This document shows, one piece after another, positions 38,801-45,823 of a DNA stretch of 64,000 bases (positions within the stretch are counted from its first letter, which is position 1; the number at the start of each line of letters is the position of its first letter). The stretch is from JAUNSR01 sp036655355 (GTDB lineage: Bacteria; Bacteroidota; Bacteroidia; Bacteroidales; JAUNSR01). Where the stretch lies: the NCBI GenBank assembly GCA_036655355.1, contig JAVVQG010000002.1, forward strand, positions 248,001 through 312,000. Direction: 5' to 3'. The position numbers and the translations under genes were made by a program. The notes under the pieces were generated by a model. It worked only from the letters and a program-made list of their open reading frames with translations. It was not told the DNA's origin and made no database searches.

Positions 38801-39643
38801 TTCGTTTATCAGTACAACCACGAAAGCGAAACGTTCGAAACGTCAGACATGACCAACTACGAACAGTCGCAACAGATCGCTCCGTTCCAGCCTTACTTTG
38901 TGCAGGCGATGGAGAAAGACGCTTCCGTGACGGTATTGCCGGCAGCGAAAGAGGCAGAGATCAACCGACGTAACTTCGACCATTATACGGCCACCGAACG
39001 CACCTCGATCCGTCTGCAACTGAATACCGGCGATCGCTATTCAGACCGCACCGACATTGTTCAGCAGGCGGATGCCTCTCTGAATTTCGTACTCAATGAG
39101 GATGCGCCGAAGATGTGGAGTGTCGGCTCGTCAGCCAACGAAATCATCACGCTGGCCAACAACACCCCGGTTTCGGTAAATACCATTCCGGTGATGGACA
39201 TCGAGATTCCGATCCTGATGATTATCCGTGAGATCGGTCCGCTTTCTATTCAGATCGCACACCTTTCGGGACTCAGCGAGAGCGAGGTAACCATCCTCGA
39301 TCGTCAGACAGGTAGATCCTGGAGTCCGTCGCTTCACACAACAGAGCAGATCGAGATGAATGAAACCGGTCGCTTCGGAAGCCGTTTCGTTCTGAAAATC
39401 GAACGCTCGGTTACAGGAATCGATGCCGTACGCTCTTATCCGGTTTATGTACAGGATAAACATTGCATCATTTCCGACCTGCAGGGAGATGCCCGCGTAA
39501 TGATCTACGATCTGAGCGGTCGCCTCATCGTGAATGAAACCGTTCACGCATCGAGCTATGAAACGGTGCTTCCTGAAGGAGTTTATATGGTGAAGATTGC
39601 TGAAAATGGAAAAGATTACGTAACAAAAATCATTGTCAGATGA
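32822..39643 (+). CDS. Giant secreted protein: BNR-type propeller, two LamG domains, T9SS type A sorting domain
   Basis: 2273 residues with a signal peptide (MKVKKYLYGISLLIPLAIQA). Residues about 150-900 contain sialidase/sortilin-like BNR motifs with the DxGxTW pattern (RTHDLGRTWD, ETRDGGDSWR, SEDKGKNWI, SVDNGETFV). Two LamG/concanavalin-like domains follow (about 935-1105 and 1405-1585; DFTIEFWAKP, VSIMGWIRID). A GWNLIGNPYLANINL block typical of T9SS cargo precedes the C-terminal type A sorting domain (about 2203-2273), ending LPEGVYMVKIAENGKDYVTKIIVR-like, which directs export through the T9SS and surface attachment. Likely surface adhesin or glycan-binding protein. No catalytic residues could be assigned. 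Its stop overlaps the next start (ATGA). Confidence 0.85.
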   Translation: MKVKKYLYGISLLIPLAIQAIPFRDEVIIRNQKLQNKLNQIPDSLFEEVKKEDLLQDEVYIKLARDGWDSEEIRSVMGHYIRKNRKNVRGTNEYGKYAKQWLPTHGYTPGGDTLYQFVDSTYNEQMMRNIRSVVGAELDNYYKSEPYTVEDRRSGKRQPGIFRPVLHKPSSGRIHWIHVHPENDDSLMVVPDGCGIFRTHDLGRTWDCITDRIPVREHRNTATHSAIPVDPDDWNHVFAFMSNGNPVYETRDGGDSWRRVEGATHKGFKRGYCFRDKAGNLKFIGAVQNGGSYWNSPLWISEDTCKTWTQVIVPDELKDVHPESGAKGVWFQQVEFDPQNRDLIYLPTSQSIFYFDDGAKSTTVNGKKVYQIKKMQLRVHDQAGTTLRSDTTVFPFTVANSQGFLNVNPNNPNQLWFAAGRRNPLQTALYFSEDKGKNWITLQEPSAGIGSGRLFGNESPWGWLGGFGVNFTDPNWVYGCSMSSAISSNGGRDFNEYAWGHRMKALHDDGLYYGVSNSRHNADNHCIVSHKSGRVFRGSDGGMLMKDPNINDHQWTNIGSNMGQMLYYSIKVNEFGDHLLFGNTQDIDAQTYRYGRWGAYRGYEGSTAFVNPYSNACYYSGGGGGIEDCEFGSWNNGFTAADVCTGNWYLRREASDKSFFRLNDVGRSMTDIAAKIGYKVRDFGLCRDKGHTTLFVLTSDKKVKRSVDNGETFVDLFSTQASAIATDPDNSDVIYLALQGQVVRHNLKDGSQEVFANGLPNVNARSLFFHEGSGDLYLHHDQSGVYLKEHDSNEWRLWTKGYNPAKSGYAVINYTSQEFVLQDYGRGIYVADLQNPADRFFKNGFALKELSNVEGRRTLGIDTYWIVPLYYHYEWRVNGIVQNNPYQYLTTALNPGDRVQLKLTLRESPDVSTLSQEFVVTETASVTPNKKAGNALYSNQKGRLDLGYVDYFFNDFTIEFWAKPQSNGILLGNRQRDDRDVKGWYLAVDGDQLRFKYCPANNFSRPVYETNMPDQQKELNAGALKLGEWSHISVAHSRNGDIRIFVNGIQKVSAPRILPEHTLNNSMYLSLFADGYDLNAINAAVDEFKIWNYALSQEEIRKVMYSHEADRKEGLVYYNGFNGETLTDNKETFSRQEPRPRIRGEFTAVNMPVSVGASHAVTAPLSGTTLFAKGELKLMSITAKDAAYTPELTVYGYDTQVLTEKESNLHPDYYILSPIGYQIKNFDNAVSERDTTDLSFFIDNYDAAKEYHLYVADAEKENKYWEAYRKLRYDGGTATLTADAARISELGGKCMLIVTYQPAIEVTIREMNQAGVLSVYSQQKSDYTLDARLVGDLMEPFQAYSVKSDHPILQPTEAFHFTKGVATGKMKINPAELGAFGEATPTYLRGEDHQMIPFPVKVTNRMIPAEAGHSVQLIKGGLTIGNSATFAPVHLSNTVSIMGWIRIDSAAVLSGMKPLFMFRGGSPMVATGIHLESGNVRCHWNEEGWSWGTSTALNVTPDQLGQWIHLALVARPDGMDYYLNGTKYTVNRTINKARIQAPLMLGQNFSGDRWFSGAFDQVGLWNRSLTQDEVVRYMHSAPLLNDSALVVYTNMDYLDEEGVILDAKNDAAVTQFGMAVKGHRSSFPFNSTESTRHDAQTNGSNTTSANGAWQATLPAGTTAGYYVNRFAELPYNYANASRSGYRPLKREYATLLFDRKMTLAAQDTVVLTVSDEAILEGDPITLTIRPIGSEQPFDTYANATAVANGTATFRIAGNLLNQGATLLLQIAPDAAQRPIKGEVIVPGITAGNPNIILKEGDTTIPLQVKMNSYNAGDIVLLSVKESAYASLDRDTVDMNSANGNFSVRIDRAKINKLAWNPVTVSLVGAQAETIELQVSLEPRVELRLKNGTDANHFTAIEPISTLEVEAELIQGVMENDVKLTTTADVNNVLNTGNGTLLSNRAVTINGLEHFSSPLGVANEGWNLIGNPYLANINLTKRQNIDFDPAKLTHFVYQYNHESETFETSDMTNYEQSQQIAPFQPYFVQAMEKDASVTVLPAAKEAEINRRNFDHYTATERTSIRLQLNTGDRYSDRTDIVQQADASLNFVLNEDAPKMWSVGSSANEIITLANNTPVSVNTIPVMDIEIPILMIIREIGPLSIQIAHLSGLSESEVTILDRQTGRSWSPSLHTTEQIEMNETGRFGSRFVLKIERSVTGIDAVRSYPVYVQDKHCIISDLQGDARVMIYDLSGRLIVNETVHASSYETVLPEGVYMVKIAENGKDYVTKIIVR

Positions 39644-42543
39644 AAATATTAAAAGCTATCAGATATTACTTACCCCTGCTCTTGCTGCTCATCCCGGGGA
39701 TGTTGTGTGCCCAGGAGCTTGAATTGTTGGGGTTATATCCCGTCGGCAGCGATTATCAGCTGAAGGCCCGCATCGCGCTCAACGGGAAAGTGATCCGACA
39801 CGTTACAACCTATACGTATCGCATGACAGACGGCTTTACAACAAGCGCCCGGTCGTACGATCTGATCGACAATCAGTTCCTATCGGCCGATGTGGCCCTG
39901 CAGGAAAATGCAACCTGTACCTATCGCATGGAAGTGGTATTGGCGGAGAATCTCTCCGCCGACACTGCCGGCGATATCAAACTGCTCTCTCCCTGCATCG
40001 ACGCCGCGGGAGGCGCCCCTTTCATGTGGCTGGGTGATCTCAACTGGAGTTCTGCCGTTTCGGGGTGGGGCAATCATCCCCCTCAGGTGGATAAGTCGGT
40101 TGACACTTCGATGAAAATCATTTTGAACGATACGACTTACTATAAAGGGGTATCCAATCATACCGAGGGGCATCTCGAATATCAGTTCTCTACGCCGTTC
40201 TCCCGTTTTGTGAGCCGCTTGGGCGTACAGGATGCGATGGCGAACGGTGATGTGCGTTTCCGCATTTTAACAAACGGCACGTTGCATTCAGAGTATTCGA
40301 TGTATTCGAAAACAAATCCCAATCGTGGAAATCGTCCCTGCTACGAAGATATCTCGATCGATTTCAATGATGTAACCGCATTGCGCATCGAATATCAGAT
40401 GCTCGACGGAAATAATGCAGCCGATCACGGTCAGTTGGCAATGGCACGTCTTTACCTAGCCGAATCGGGATCGACAAACAAACAGGCCCAGACGGTGACG
40501 TTTAATACAGCCGGCGGAGTGATTCCGGAAAACACCAAACGCATTGCGTTGAACGCAACAGCTACTTCGGGGGGTAAAATCCATTACCGCGTTGTAAAAG
40601 GGGAAGAGCTGGCACGCATCGTCAACGAAAACGAACTGGAGTTGCTGCACGGCAAAAAAGGAGAGATCACCGTTGAGGCAACGCAGTACGGCAGCGAAAC
40701 GTATGGTTGTGCGAATGCGATGATCCGTTTCGAGATGAACCGCGAACCGGTTTACGAACTGGTCACCATCGGTACGTTCTCCGACAATGAGAAATTCGCA
40801 TACCTGTACCTCGATACGAAAAACCGCCGTATGGACTCACTCCGGGTGGTTTTCTATGACAATGCGCTTCGTCTGACGCCTGTTCGCGAGATGAACCTGA
40901 TGCCTTTTATCGCCGACAAAACCTTCGATACGCCGCAGGTAGCGCGTCTACCTTGGAGCGATGAGGAAGTTTGCCGATTTGAATGGGTATATGAAGGTGA
41001 AAGTGAAACGGAACGCAGCGCTTACTACCAACACACATCACCTTATGATTACGTGACAGACATCACCTACCGTGCCGGAACCAACTACGGAAGCATTGCC
41101 GTAGACAAGGCATACGGTAACAGCGGAACCATCAACATCACCGGTCAGCAGTATGCAAAAGGTCTCGGAATCCATGCCACGGCTTGGGTGGAAGTGAACC
41201 TTCCCGAAGGGAAATACAACCGTTTTATGGCGCACGCCGGAAAACAAAGCGGCAGGGGCGGAATGATCGAATGGGTGCTTAAGAGCGACGGTTCCGAAGT
41301 GACACGTACCGGAAGAATCCCGCATACGCAGAAAGGGGACTGGGATTATCCCGTGAATGAAGCGGCCCTTTTACGTCTGGAGATGAATGACGGGGGCGAC
41401 GGAAACGGAAGCGACCACGGTGCATTGGGCGCCCCGCGTCTTTTCCTTTCAGGAAATCAGAAAACGGCGCAGGAATTGATCTGGAAGAAAGAACAACCCT
41501 TGATCCGCAACAAACCGTTCCGCCTCACACTCGATGCGAAAAGCACCTCGGGACTTCGTCCTGTTTATCAAATCGTGAAAGGGAAGGCGTATGCCACCCT
41601 TGAAAACGATACGGTGTTGAACATCCACACCGTGCCGGACAAAGATTCGATCGTTGTGGAGGCCTTCCAACCGGGAAATACGGTTTATGCGCCTACAAGT
41701 GTGAAATCATGCGTATTCAACCTCACAAAAGGGTATGTGGTGCAACGCAACGAAAAACTGGTATTGACCGAAGATGAACAAATCGAAGAGATGACCGTGT
41801 ATGGCGATGCCTTGTCATTCGGACAGGTTGTGGTTCGCAAAGGGATTGTTCAAGTGAAGAAACTGATTCTGAAATACACCTTCACTCCCGGTAAATGGCA
41901 ACTCATCTCTTTCCCGACAGATCTCAACCTTGATAAGGTGAGCAACCTGAAAGAAGCGGGATACGCCTTGAAAGCGTACGACTCGAAAATGCGCTCGGAA
42001 GACCTCGACGGCAACTATTGGGTTACGTACGATTCACCGAACGTAAAAGGGTTGACCGGGTACCTGATCCGAATCGATAAAACGGCGGATAACCAACCGA
42101 AGGAGATCACCTTTACGATTGACAACGTAGCGCTCGACTTCGAATCGCCGATCCGGATTCTTGACCTGACGCTCGATCTGACCAACAGTGAACCGTTCGG
42201 ACAGCAGGATATCTACATCTCGCCGGCCAATGTGAAAGGAAACACGCTCAAAGTAGCTGTCAGCTTCAATCCGCAGAACACAGACGAATTGCCGCTCAAC
42301 TATGAAAAAGCGCTCCGCGAATCGCGCGTCACCTATACGCCGAACCGTTCGGGAATCCGACTGACACTGCCCGACCCAACCGAAGCGAAGATCGCCATCT
42401 ACGATAAAAAGATGAAGAAGCTTTTAAAAGCAGTCCGTTACGTATCGCCGATGATGATTGACATCGCCGATCTGCCGGAAGGCACCTACAACATGGTCGT
42501 TTCTTATGGAAATGCCATCGAAGTAAAAAGTTTCGAGAAATAG
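39640..42543 (+). CDS. Secreted protein with two NPCBM carbohydrate-binding modules
   Basis: 967 residues; signal peptide MKILKAIRYYLPLLLLLIPG ending CAQ. Two NPCBM/NEW2-type modules are recognisable: about 125-275 (WLGDLNWSSAVSGWGN, YYKGVSNHTEGHLEYQF) and about 468-610 (ITYRAGTNYGSIAVDKAY, YAKGLGIHATAWVEV). Between and after them lie Ig-like segments, and the C-terminus (KIAIYDKKMKKLLKAV ... LPEGTYNMVVSYG) resembles a T9SS type A sorting domain. The four-base overlap with the giant BNR/LamG gene implies coupled translation and that the two products act together at the surface. Specific ligand unknown. Confidence 0.82.
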   Translation: MKILKAIRYYLPLLLLLIPGMLCAQELELLGLYPVGSDYQLKARIALNGKVIRHVTTYTYRMTDGFTTSARSYDLIDNQFLSADVALQENATCTYRMEVVLAENLSADTAGDIKLLSPCIDAAGGAPFMWLGDLNWSSAVSGWGNHPPQVDKSVDTSMKIILNDTTYYKGVSNHTEGHLEYQFSTPFSRFVSRLGVQDAMANGDVRFRILTNGTLHSEYSMYSKTNPNRGNRPCYEDISIDFNDVTALRIEYQMLDGNNAADHGQLAMARLYLAESGSTNKQAQTVTFNTAGGVIPENTKRIALNATATSGGKIHYRVVKGEELARIVNENELELLHGKKGEITVEATQYGSETYGCANAMIRFEMNREPVYELVTIGTFSDNEKFAYLYLDTKNRRMDSLRVVFYDNALRLTPVREMNLMPFIADKTFDTPQVARLPWSDEEVCRFEWVYEGESETERSAYYQHTSPYDYVTDITYRAGTNYGSIAVDKAYGNSGTINITGQQYAKGLGIHATAWVEVNLPEGKYNRFMAHAGKQSGRGGMIEWVLKSDGSEVTRTGRIPHTQKGDWDYPVNEAALLRLEMNDGGDGNGSDHGALGAPRLFLSGNQKTAQELIWKKEQPLIRNKPFRLTLDAKSTSGLRPVYQIVKGKAYATLENDTVLNIHTVPDKDSIVVEAFQPGNTVYAPTSVKSCVFNLTKGYVVQRNEKLVLTEDEQIEEMTVYGDALSFGQVVVRKGIVQVKKLILKYTFTPGKWQLISFPTDLNLDKVSNLKEAGYALKAYDSKMRSEDLDGNYWVTYDSPNVKGLTGYLIRIDKTADNQPKEITFTIDNVALDFESPIRILDLTLDLTNSEPFGQQDIYISPANVKGNTLKVAVSFNPQNTDELPLNYEKALRESRVTYTPNRSGIRLTLPDPTEAKIAIYDKKMKKLLKAVRYVSPMMIDIADLPEGTYNMVVSYGNAIEVKSFEK

Positions 42544-42552
42544 TATGAACTG

Positions 42553-42589
42553 AAAAAAGACCGACTCCATTCCGGAGCCGGTCTTTTTT
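42553..42589. terminator. Bidirectional terminator between convergent genes
   Basis: AAAAAAGACCG-A-CTCC (42553-42568) pairs with GGAG-C-CGGTCTTTTTT (42574-42589), one mismatch, loop ATTCC. Serves both the NPCBM gene and ahpF. Confidence 0.9.
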
Positions 42590-42595
42590 GTTTTA

Positions 42596-44146
42596 TCAGA
42601 TATTCCCTTTGATATGATCTTCGAATGCCGAAAGAGAAGCTTTGGCTCCCTCTCCCATCGCAATAACGATCTGTTTGTACGGAACGGTAGAAACATCCCC
42701 CGCGGCATAGATTCCGGGAACCGACGTACGGCAATGCGCGTCGATCAGAATCTCTCCCATACGGTTCACCTCTACTAGCTCTTTGAACGGCGAGCTGTTG
42801 GCCGTCAAACCGATCTGCACGAATACACCATCCACCTCCAGCGGAATCACCTCACCTGTTTCACGATTCGTATACTGCATCGACGTCACCTTCTGACCGT
42901 CGCCCAGAATCTCTTTCGTAGCCACATTGGTAATGATTTCAACGTTTGGCAAGGCATGCAGTTTCTCCTGCAGCACGCGGTCGCCTTTCAACTCATTCAT
43001 AAATTCAAGAACCGTTACGTGCGTAGCGATACCCGACAGGTCGATCGCCGCTTCGAGGCCGGAGTTACCTCCGCCAACGACCGCAACTTTCTTCCCTTTG
43101 TAGAACGGTCCGTCACAATGGGTACAGAATGCGATACCCGATCCGATGTAATCGCTCTCGCCCGGCACGTTCAGCTTTCGCCAACTCGCACCCGTGGCGA
43201 TAATCAGAGCCGGAGCGCTCAACTGTTCGCCCAGCGAGGTATTCAACACCTTCCGGCCCCCCTCGATACGAGCGGAATCAATCTTGCGGTTTTCCAGCAA
43301 ATCCACCGAATAATGATCCAAGTGCGCTTTCAGGTCGCTCCCCAACTGCTTACCGGTAGTTTGCGGTACGGAAATCAGGTTCTCAATCCCAACGGTTTCC
43401 AGCACCTGACCGCCGATACGCTCCGCCACCAACGCGACAGACAACCCTTTACGTGCAGAATAAATCGCAGCGGATGTTCCTGCGGGCCCTCCTCCCACAA
43501 CGATCACGTCGTACGCTTTTTCCACCACCGGCTCGTCCGATTTCTCCGAACCGTAACGGTTTTCCAGTTTCTCCAACAGTTCGCCCAGCGCGGCACGACC
43601 GGCATGCATCATCTCGCCTTCGGTATAAACCGCCGGCACCGCCTGAATATTCAACGCATCCACTTCCGCTTTGTTGATCGCCCCGTCGATGATCTCATGA
43701 CGGATCGCCGGATTCAGAATCGACATCACATTGAGTGCCTGCACTACGTCGGGACAATTCGTACAGCTCAGAGAAATATAGCTTTTAAGGTGTATATCCC
43801 CTTTCAACGCCTTAATACGACGCGTAATCACCTCATCGGGAAGATTCTTTCCCTTTCCTTCCAGATTCAGGATAGCCAGCAACAACGTGGTGAATTCGTG
43901 ACCCGTCGGTACCGCGTGGAATACGATTGAAGTGGGTTCATTGTCTTTCAGGATTCTGAAAGACAAACCTTCACCTTCGTTCAGCTTGCACGAGATATGC
44001 TCTGAGCAGGAAGCCACTTCATTCAATAAGGTGATGAAATCTGTTTTGCTCGCATGTGCTTCGCTAACAGTAATATCGAAAATATAGTGAGAATTCAGCC
44101 CTTCGAATAAGGCACGAACTTGTTGTAATAATGCTTGATCTAACAT
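42596..44146 (-). CDS. ahpF: Alkyl hydroperoxide reductase subunit F
   Basis: 516-residue NADH-dependent flavoprotein that reduces AhpC. The N-terminal double-thioredoxin-fold domain has the redox pair C128-T-N-C131. The thioredoxin-reductase-like part has the FAD motif VVGGGPAGTSAA (216-227), the NAD motif VVGGGNSG and the catalytic pair C341-T-H-C344. Both CxxC centres are intact and the length is normal. It lies 35 bases after ahpC on the same strand. Confidence 0.96.
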   Translation of the reverse strand: MLDQALLQQVRALFEGLNSHYIFDITVSEAHASKTDFITLLNEVASCSEHISCKLNEGEGLSFRILKDNEPTSIVFHAVPTGHEFTTLLLAILNLEGKGKNLPDEVITRRIKALKGDIHLKSYISLSCTNCPDVVQALNVMSILNPAIRHEIIDGAINKAEVDALNIQAVPAVYTEGEMMHAGRAALGELLEKLENRYGSEKSDEPVVEKAYDVIVVGGGPAGTSAAIYSARKGLSVALVAERIGGQVLETVGIENLISVPQTTGKQLGSDLKAHLDHYSVDLLENRKIDSARIEGGRKVLNTSLGEQLSAPALIIATGASWRKLNVPGESDYIGSGIAFCTHCDGPFYKGKKVAVVGGGNSGLEAAIDLSGIATHVTVLEFMNELKGDRVLQEKLHALPNVEIITNVATKEILGDGQKVTSMQYTNRETGEVIPLEVDGVFVQIGLTANSSPFKELVEVNRMGEILIDAHCRTSVPGIYAAGDVSTVPYKQIVIAMGEGAKASLSAFEDHIKGNI

Positions 44147-44181
44147 AAAATTCTGTTTTAAGGAAAGGGAGTGAATGATAC

Positions 44182-44745
44182 TTATAGTTTTCCTACCAAA
44201 TCAATGCTTGGTTTAAGAGTTTCAGCGCCCTGCTGCCATTTAGCCGGACAAACTTCGCCGTCGTGAGAAGCTACGAACTGAAGTGCCTGAAGGCGACGGA
44301 ACAACTCATCCGCGTTACGGCCTACATTTCCTGCTACAACTTCGTAAGCTACGATCTTACCTTCAGGATTTACAACGAACGTACCGCGTTCTGCCAATCC
44401 CGCTTCTTCGATCATCACTTCGAAACCTCTTGCCAATACGGCTGTCGGGTCTGCCAACATCGGGTATTCGATTTTTTTGATGGTGTCAGAAGTATCGTGC
44501 CATGCTTTGTGTACGAAATGTGTATCGCATGATACGGAGTAGATTTCACAACCCGCTGATTTGAAATCCGCGTATTTGTTCGCCAAGTCTTCCAATTCGG
44601 TAGGACATACGAATGTGAAGTCTGCAGGATAGAAGAAGAATACTGACCATTTACCTAAAACGTCTTGTTTCGATACTGATTTGAATTCATTGTTTACGAA
44701 TGCCTGAACGTTAAACTCTACGATTTCTTTTCCAATTAGTGACAT
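44182..44745 (-). CDS. ahpC: Alkyl hydroperoxide reductase subunit C (2-Cys peroxiredoxin)
   Basis: 187-residue cytoplasmic peroxiredoxin that reduces H2O2, organic peroxides and peroxynitrite. The peroxidatic C47 is in FTFVCPTELEDLA and the resolving C166 in HDGEVCPAKW. Full length and typical. It is the first gene of ahpCF, transcribed from a promoter shared back-to-back with oxyR. Confidence 0.97.
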   Translation of the reverse strand: MSLIGKEIVEFNVQAFVNNEFKSVSKQDVLGKWSVFFFYPADFTFVCPTELEDLANKYADFKSAGCEIYSVSCDTHFVHKAWHDTSDTIKKIEYPMLADPTAVLARGFEVMIEEAGLAERGTFVVNPEGKIVAYEVVAGNVGRNADELFRRLQALQFVASHDGEVCPAKWQQGAETLKPSIDLVGKL

Positions 44746-44880
44746 AATATTAAGCTTTTATTTGTTTTATAATTAGCGGGATAATCCCGTTGTTTTTTGA
44801 TTACGTTGCAAAGATAGGAGTCGCGATAATATAAATCAAACAGATAAAATCTATCTTTGTATTCATAAAATCTATATCGT
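44746..44880. promoter_or_regulatory. Divergent ahpC/oxyR promoter region
   Basis: For ahpC (minus): TTTG (44840-44837), 20 bases, TATCTTTG (44816-44809), an excellent promoter. For oxyR (plus): TATCTTTG at 44852-44859, with no clear -33. The two -7 boxes, each preceded by CTAT or CCTAT, face each other as an inverted repeat (AAAGATAG 44810-44817 / CTATCTTT 44851-44858). The intervening AT-rich stretch is where OxyR would be expected to bind. The ahpC leader also has a perfect 13-base palindrome CGGGATAATCCCG (44777-44789). Confidence 0.75.
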
Positions 44881-45804
44881 ATGACTGTACAGCAAATGGA
44901 GTATATCGTGGCGGTGAATAAATGCCGTCATTTTGTGAGTGCATCGGAACAATGTGGCGTAACACAACCCACTTTGAGCACCATGATTCAGAAACTGGAA
45001 GATGAATTGGGTACAAAGATTTTTGATCGGACCAAGCATCCGGTTGAACCTACGGCGATGGGGATGCGCGTTATCCGTCAGGCCGAAGTGGCCCTGGCCG
45101 AGATCAAGCGGATCAAGGAGATGGTAGAAACGGAGACGGAAACCCTTTCGGGCGTGTTGCGGATCGGTGTGATTCCCACCCTGGCCCCTTACGTGATACC
45201 GGAGTTCATCAGCATTTTCAAGGAGAACTACAAAGATGTCAACCTCATCCTTTCGGAGATGCGCACCCGAAACCTGATCGACGAATTAAGGATGGGAACG
45301 ATAGACATGATGATCGCCGCTACCCCCCTCAACGAGTCGGACTTTCTGGAGATTCCGCTATATTATGAGAAGTTCGTGGCTTATTTCGCCAAAGAGAATC
45401 CGATGAAAGAGCATCCCCTTTCCGCATCGCACATGCCGGGAGAGAACCTTTGGGTTCTGCAGGAAGGGCATTGCATGCGTGACCAAACCTTCAACTTCTG
45501 CAAGAATTTCTCCTCTTATAACCAGACCTACGAAGCGGGAAGCATTGACACGCTGGTGAAGATCGTAGACAAAAACGGGGGATATTCCGTGATACCGGAG
45601 TTGCATTTACCTTTTCTCACCCCCGAACAACGTGAAAATGTTCGCGAAATTTCATCGCCTCCTGCCGTAAGAGAGGTATCTTTGGTAATTCGTAAAGACT
45701 TTATCAAGGAACGCTTATTGAATGCCGTAGCGGATACCGTCAAAGAGATCATCCCCACAGAGATGTTGGATGAACGTTTGAAAAAGTTCTCGATTCGGCT
45801 CTAA
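44881..45804 (+). CDS. oxyR: Peroxide-sensing LysR-type regulator OxyR
   Basis: 307 residues: LysR winged helix (FVSASEQCGVTQPTLSTMIQ, 18-37) and a regulatory domain with the redox pair C198 and C207 in GHCMRDQTFNFC. These align with the E. coli OxyR cysteines C199 and C208, which form the disulfide on H2O2 exposure. The gene is divergent from ahpCF, its usual target, and starts 19 bases before a TonB-dependent receptor gene on the same strand. Confidence 0.95.
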   Translation: MTVQQMEYIVAVNKCRHFVSASEQCGVTQPTLSTMIQKLEDELGTKIFDRTKHPVEPTAMGMRVIRQAEVALAEIKRIKEMVETETETLSGVLRIGVIPTLAPYVIPEFISIFKENYKDVNLILSEMRTRNLIDELRMGTIDMMIAATPLNESDFLEIPLYYEKFVAYFAKENPMKEHPLSASHMPGENLWVLQEGHCMRDQTFNFCKNFSSYNQTYEAGSIDTLVKIVDKNGGYSVIPELHLPFLTPEQRENVREISSPPAVREVSLVIRKDFIKERLLNAVADTVKEIIPTEMLDERLKKFSIRL

Positions 45805-45823
45805 TCTAAACCTGCATACATTA

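Noticed and set aside
37868..38821. Long minus-strand frame of 317 codons
   Set aside because: Lies wholly inside the giant T9SS cargo gene; composition is that of an antisense shadow with no signal or domain.
42956..43930. Long plus-strand frame of 324 codons
   Set aside because: Antisense to ahpF, whose motifs are intact; rich in His, Arg and Gln as expected for a shadow.
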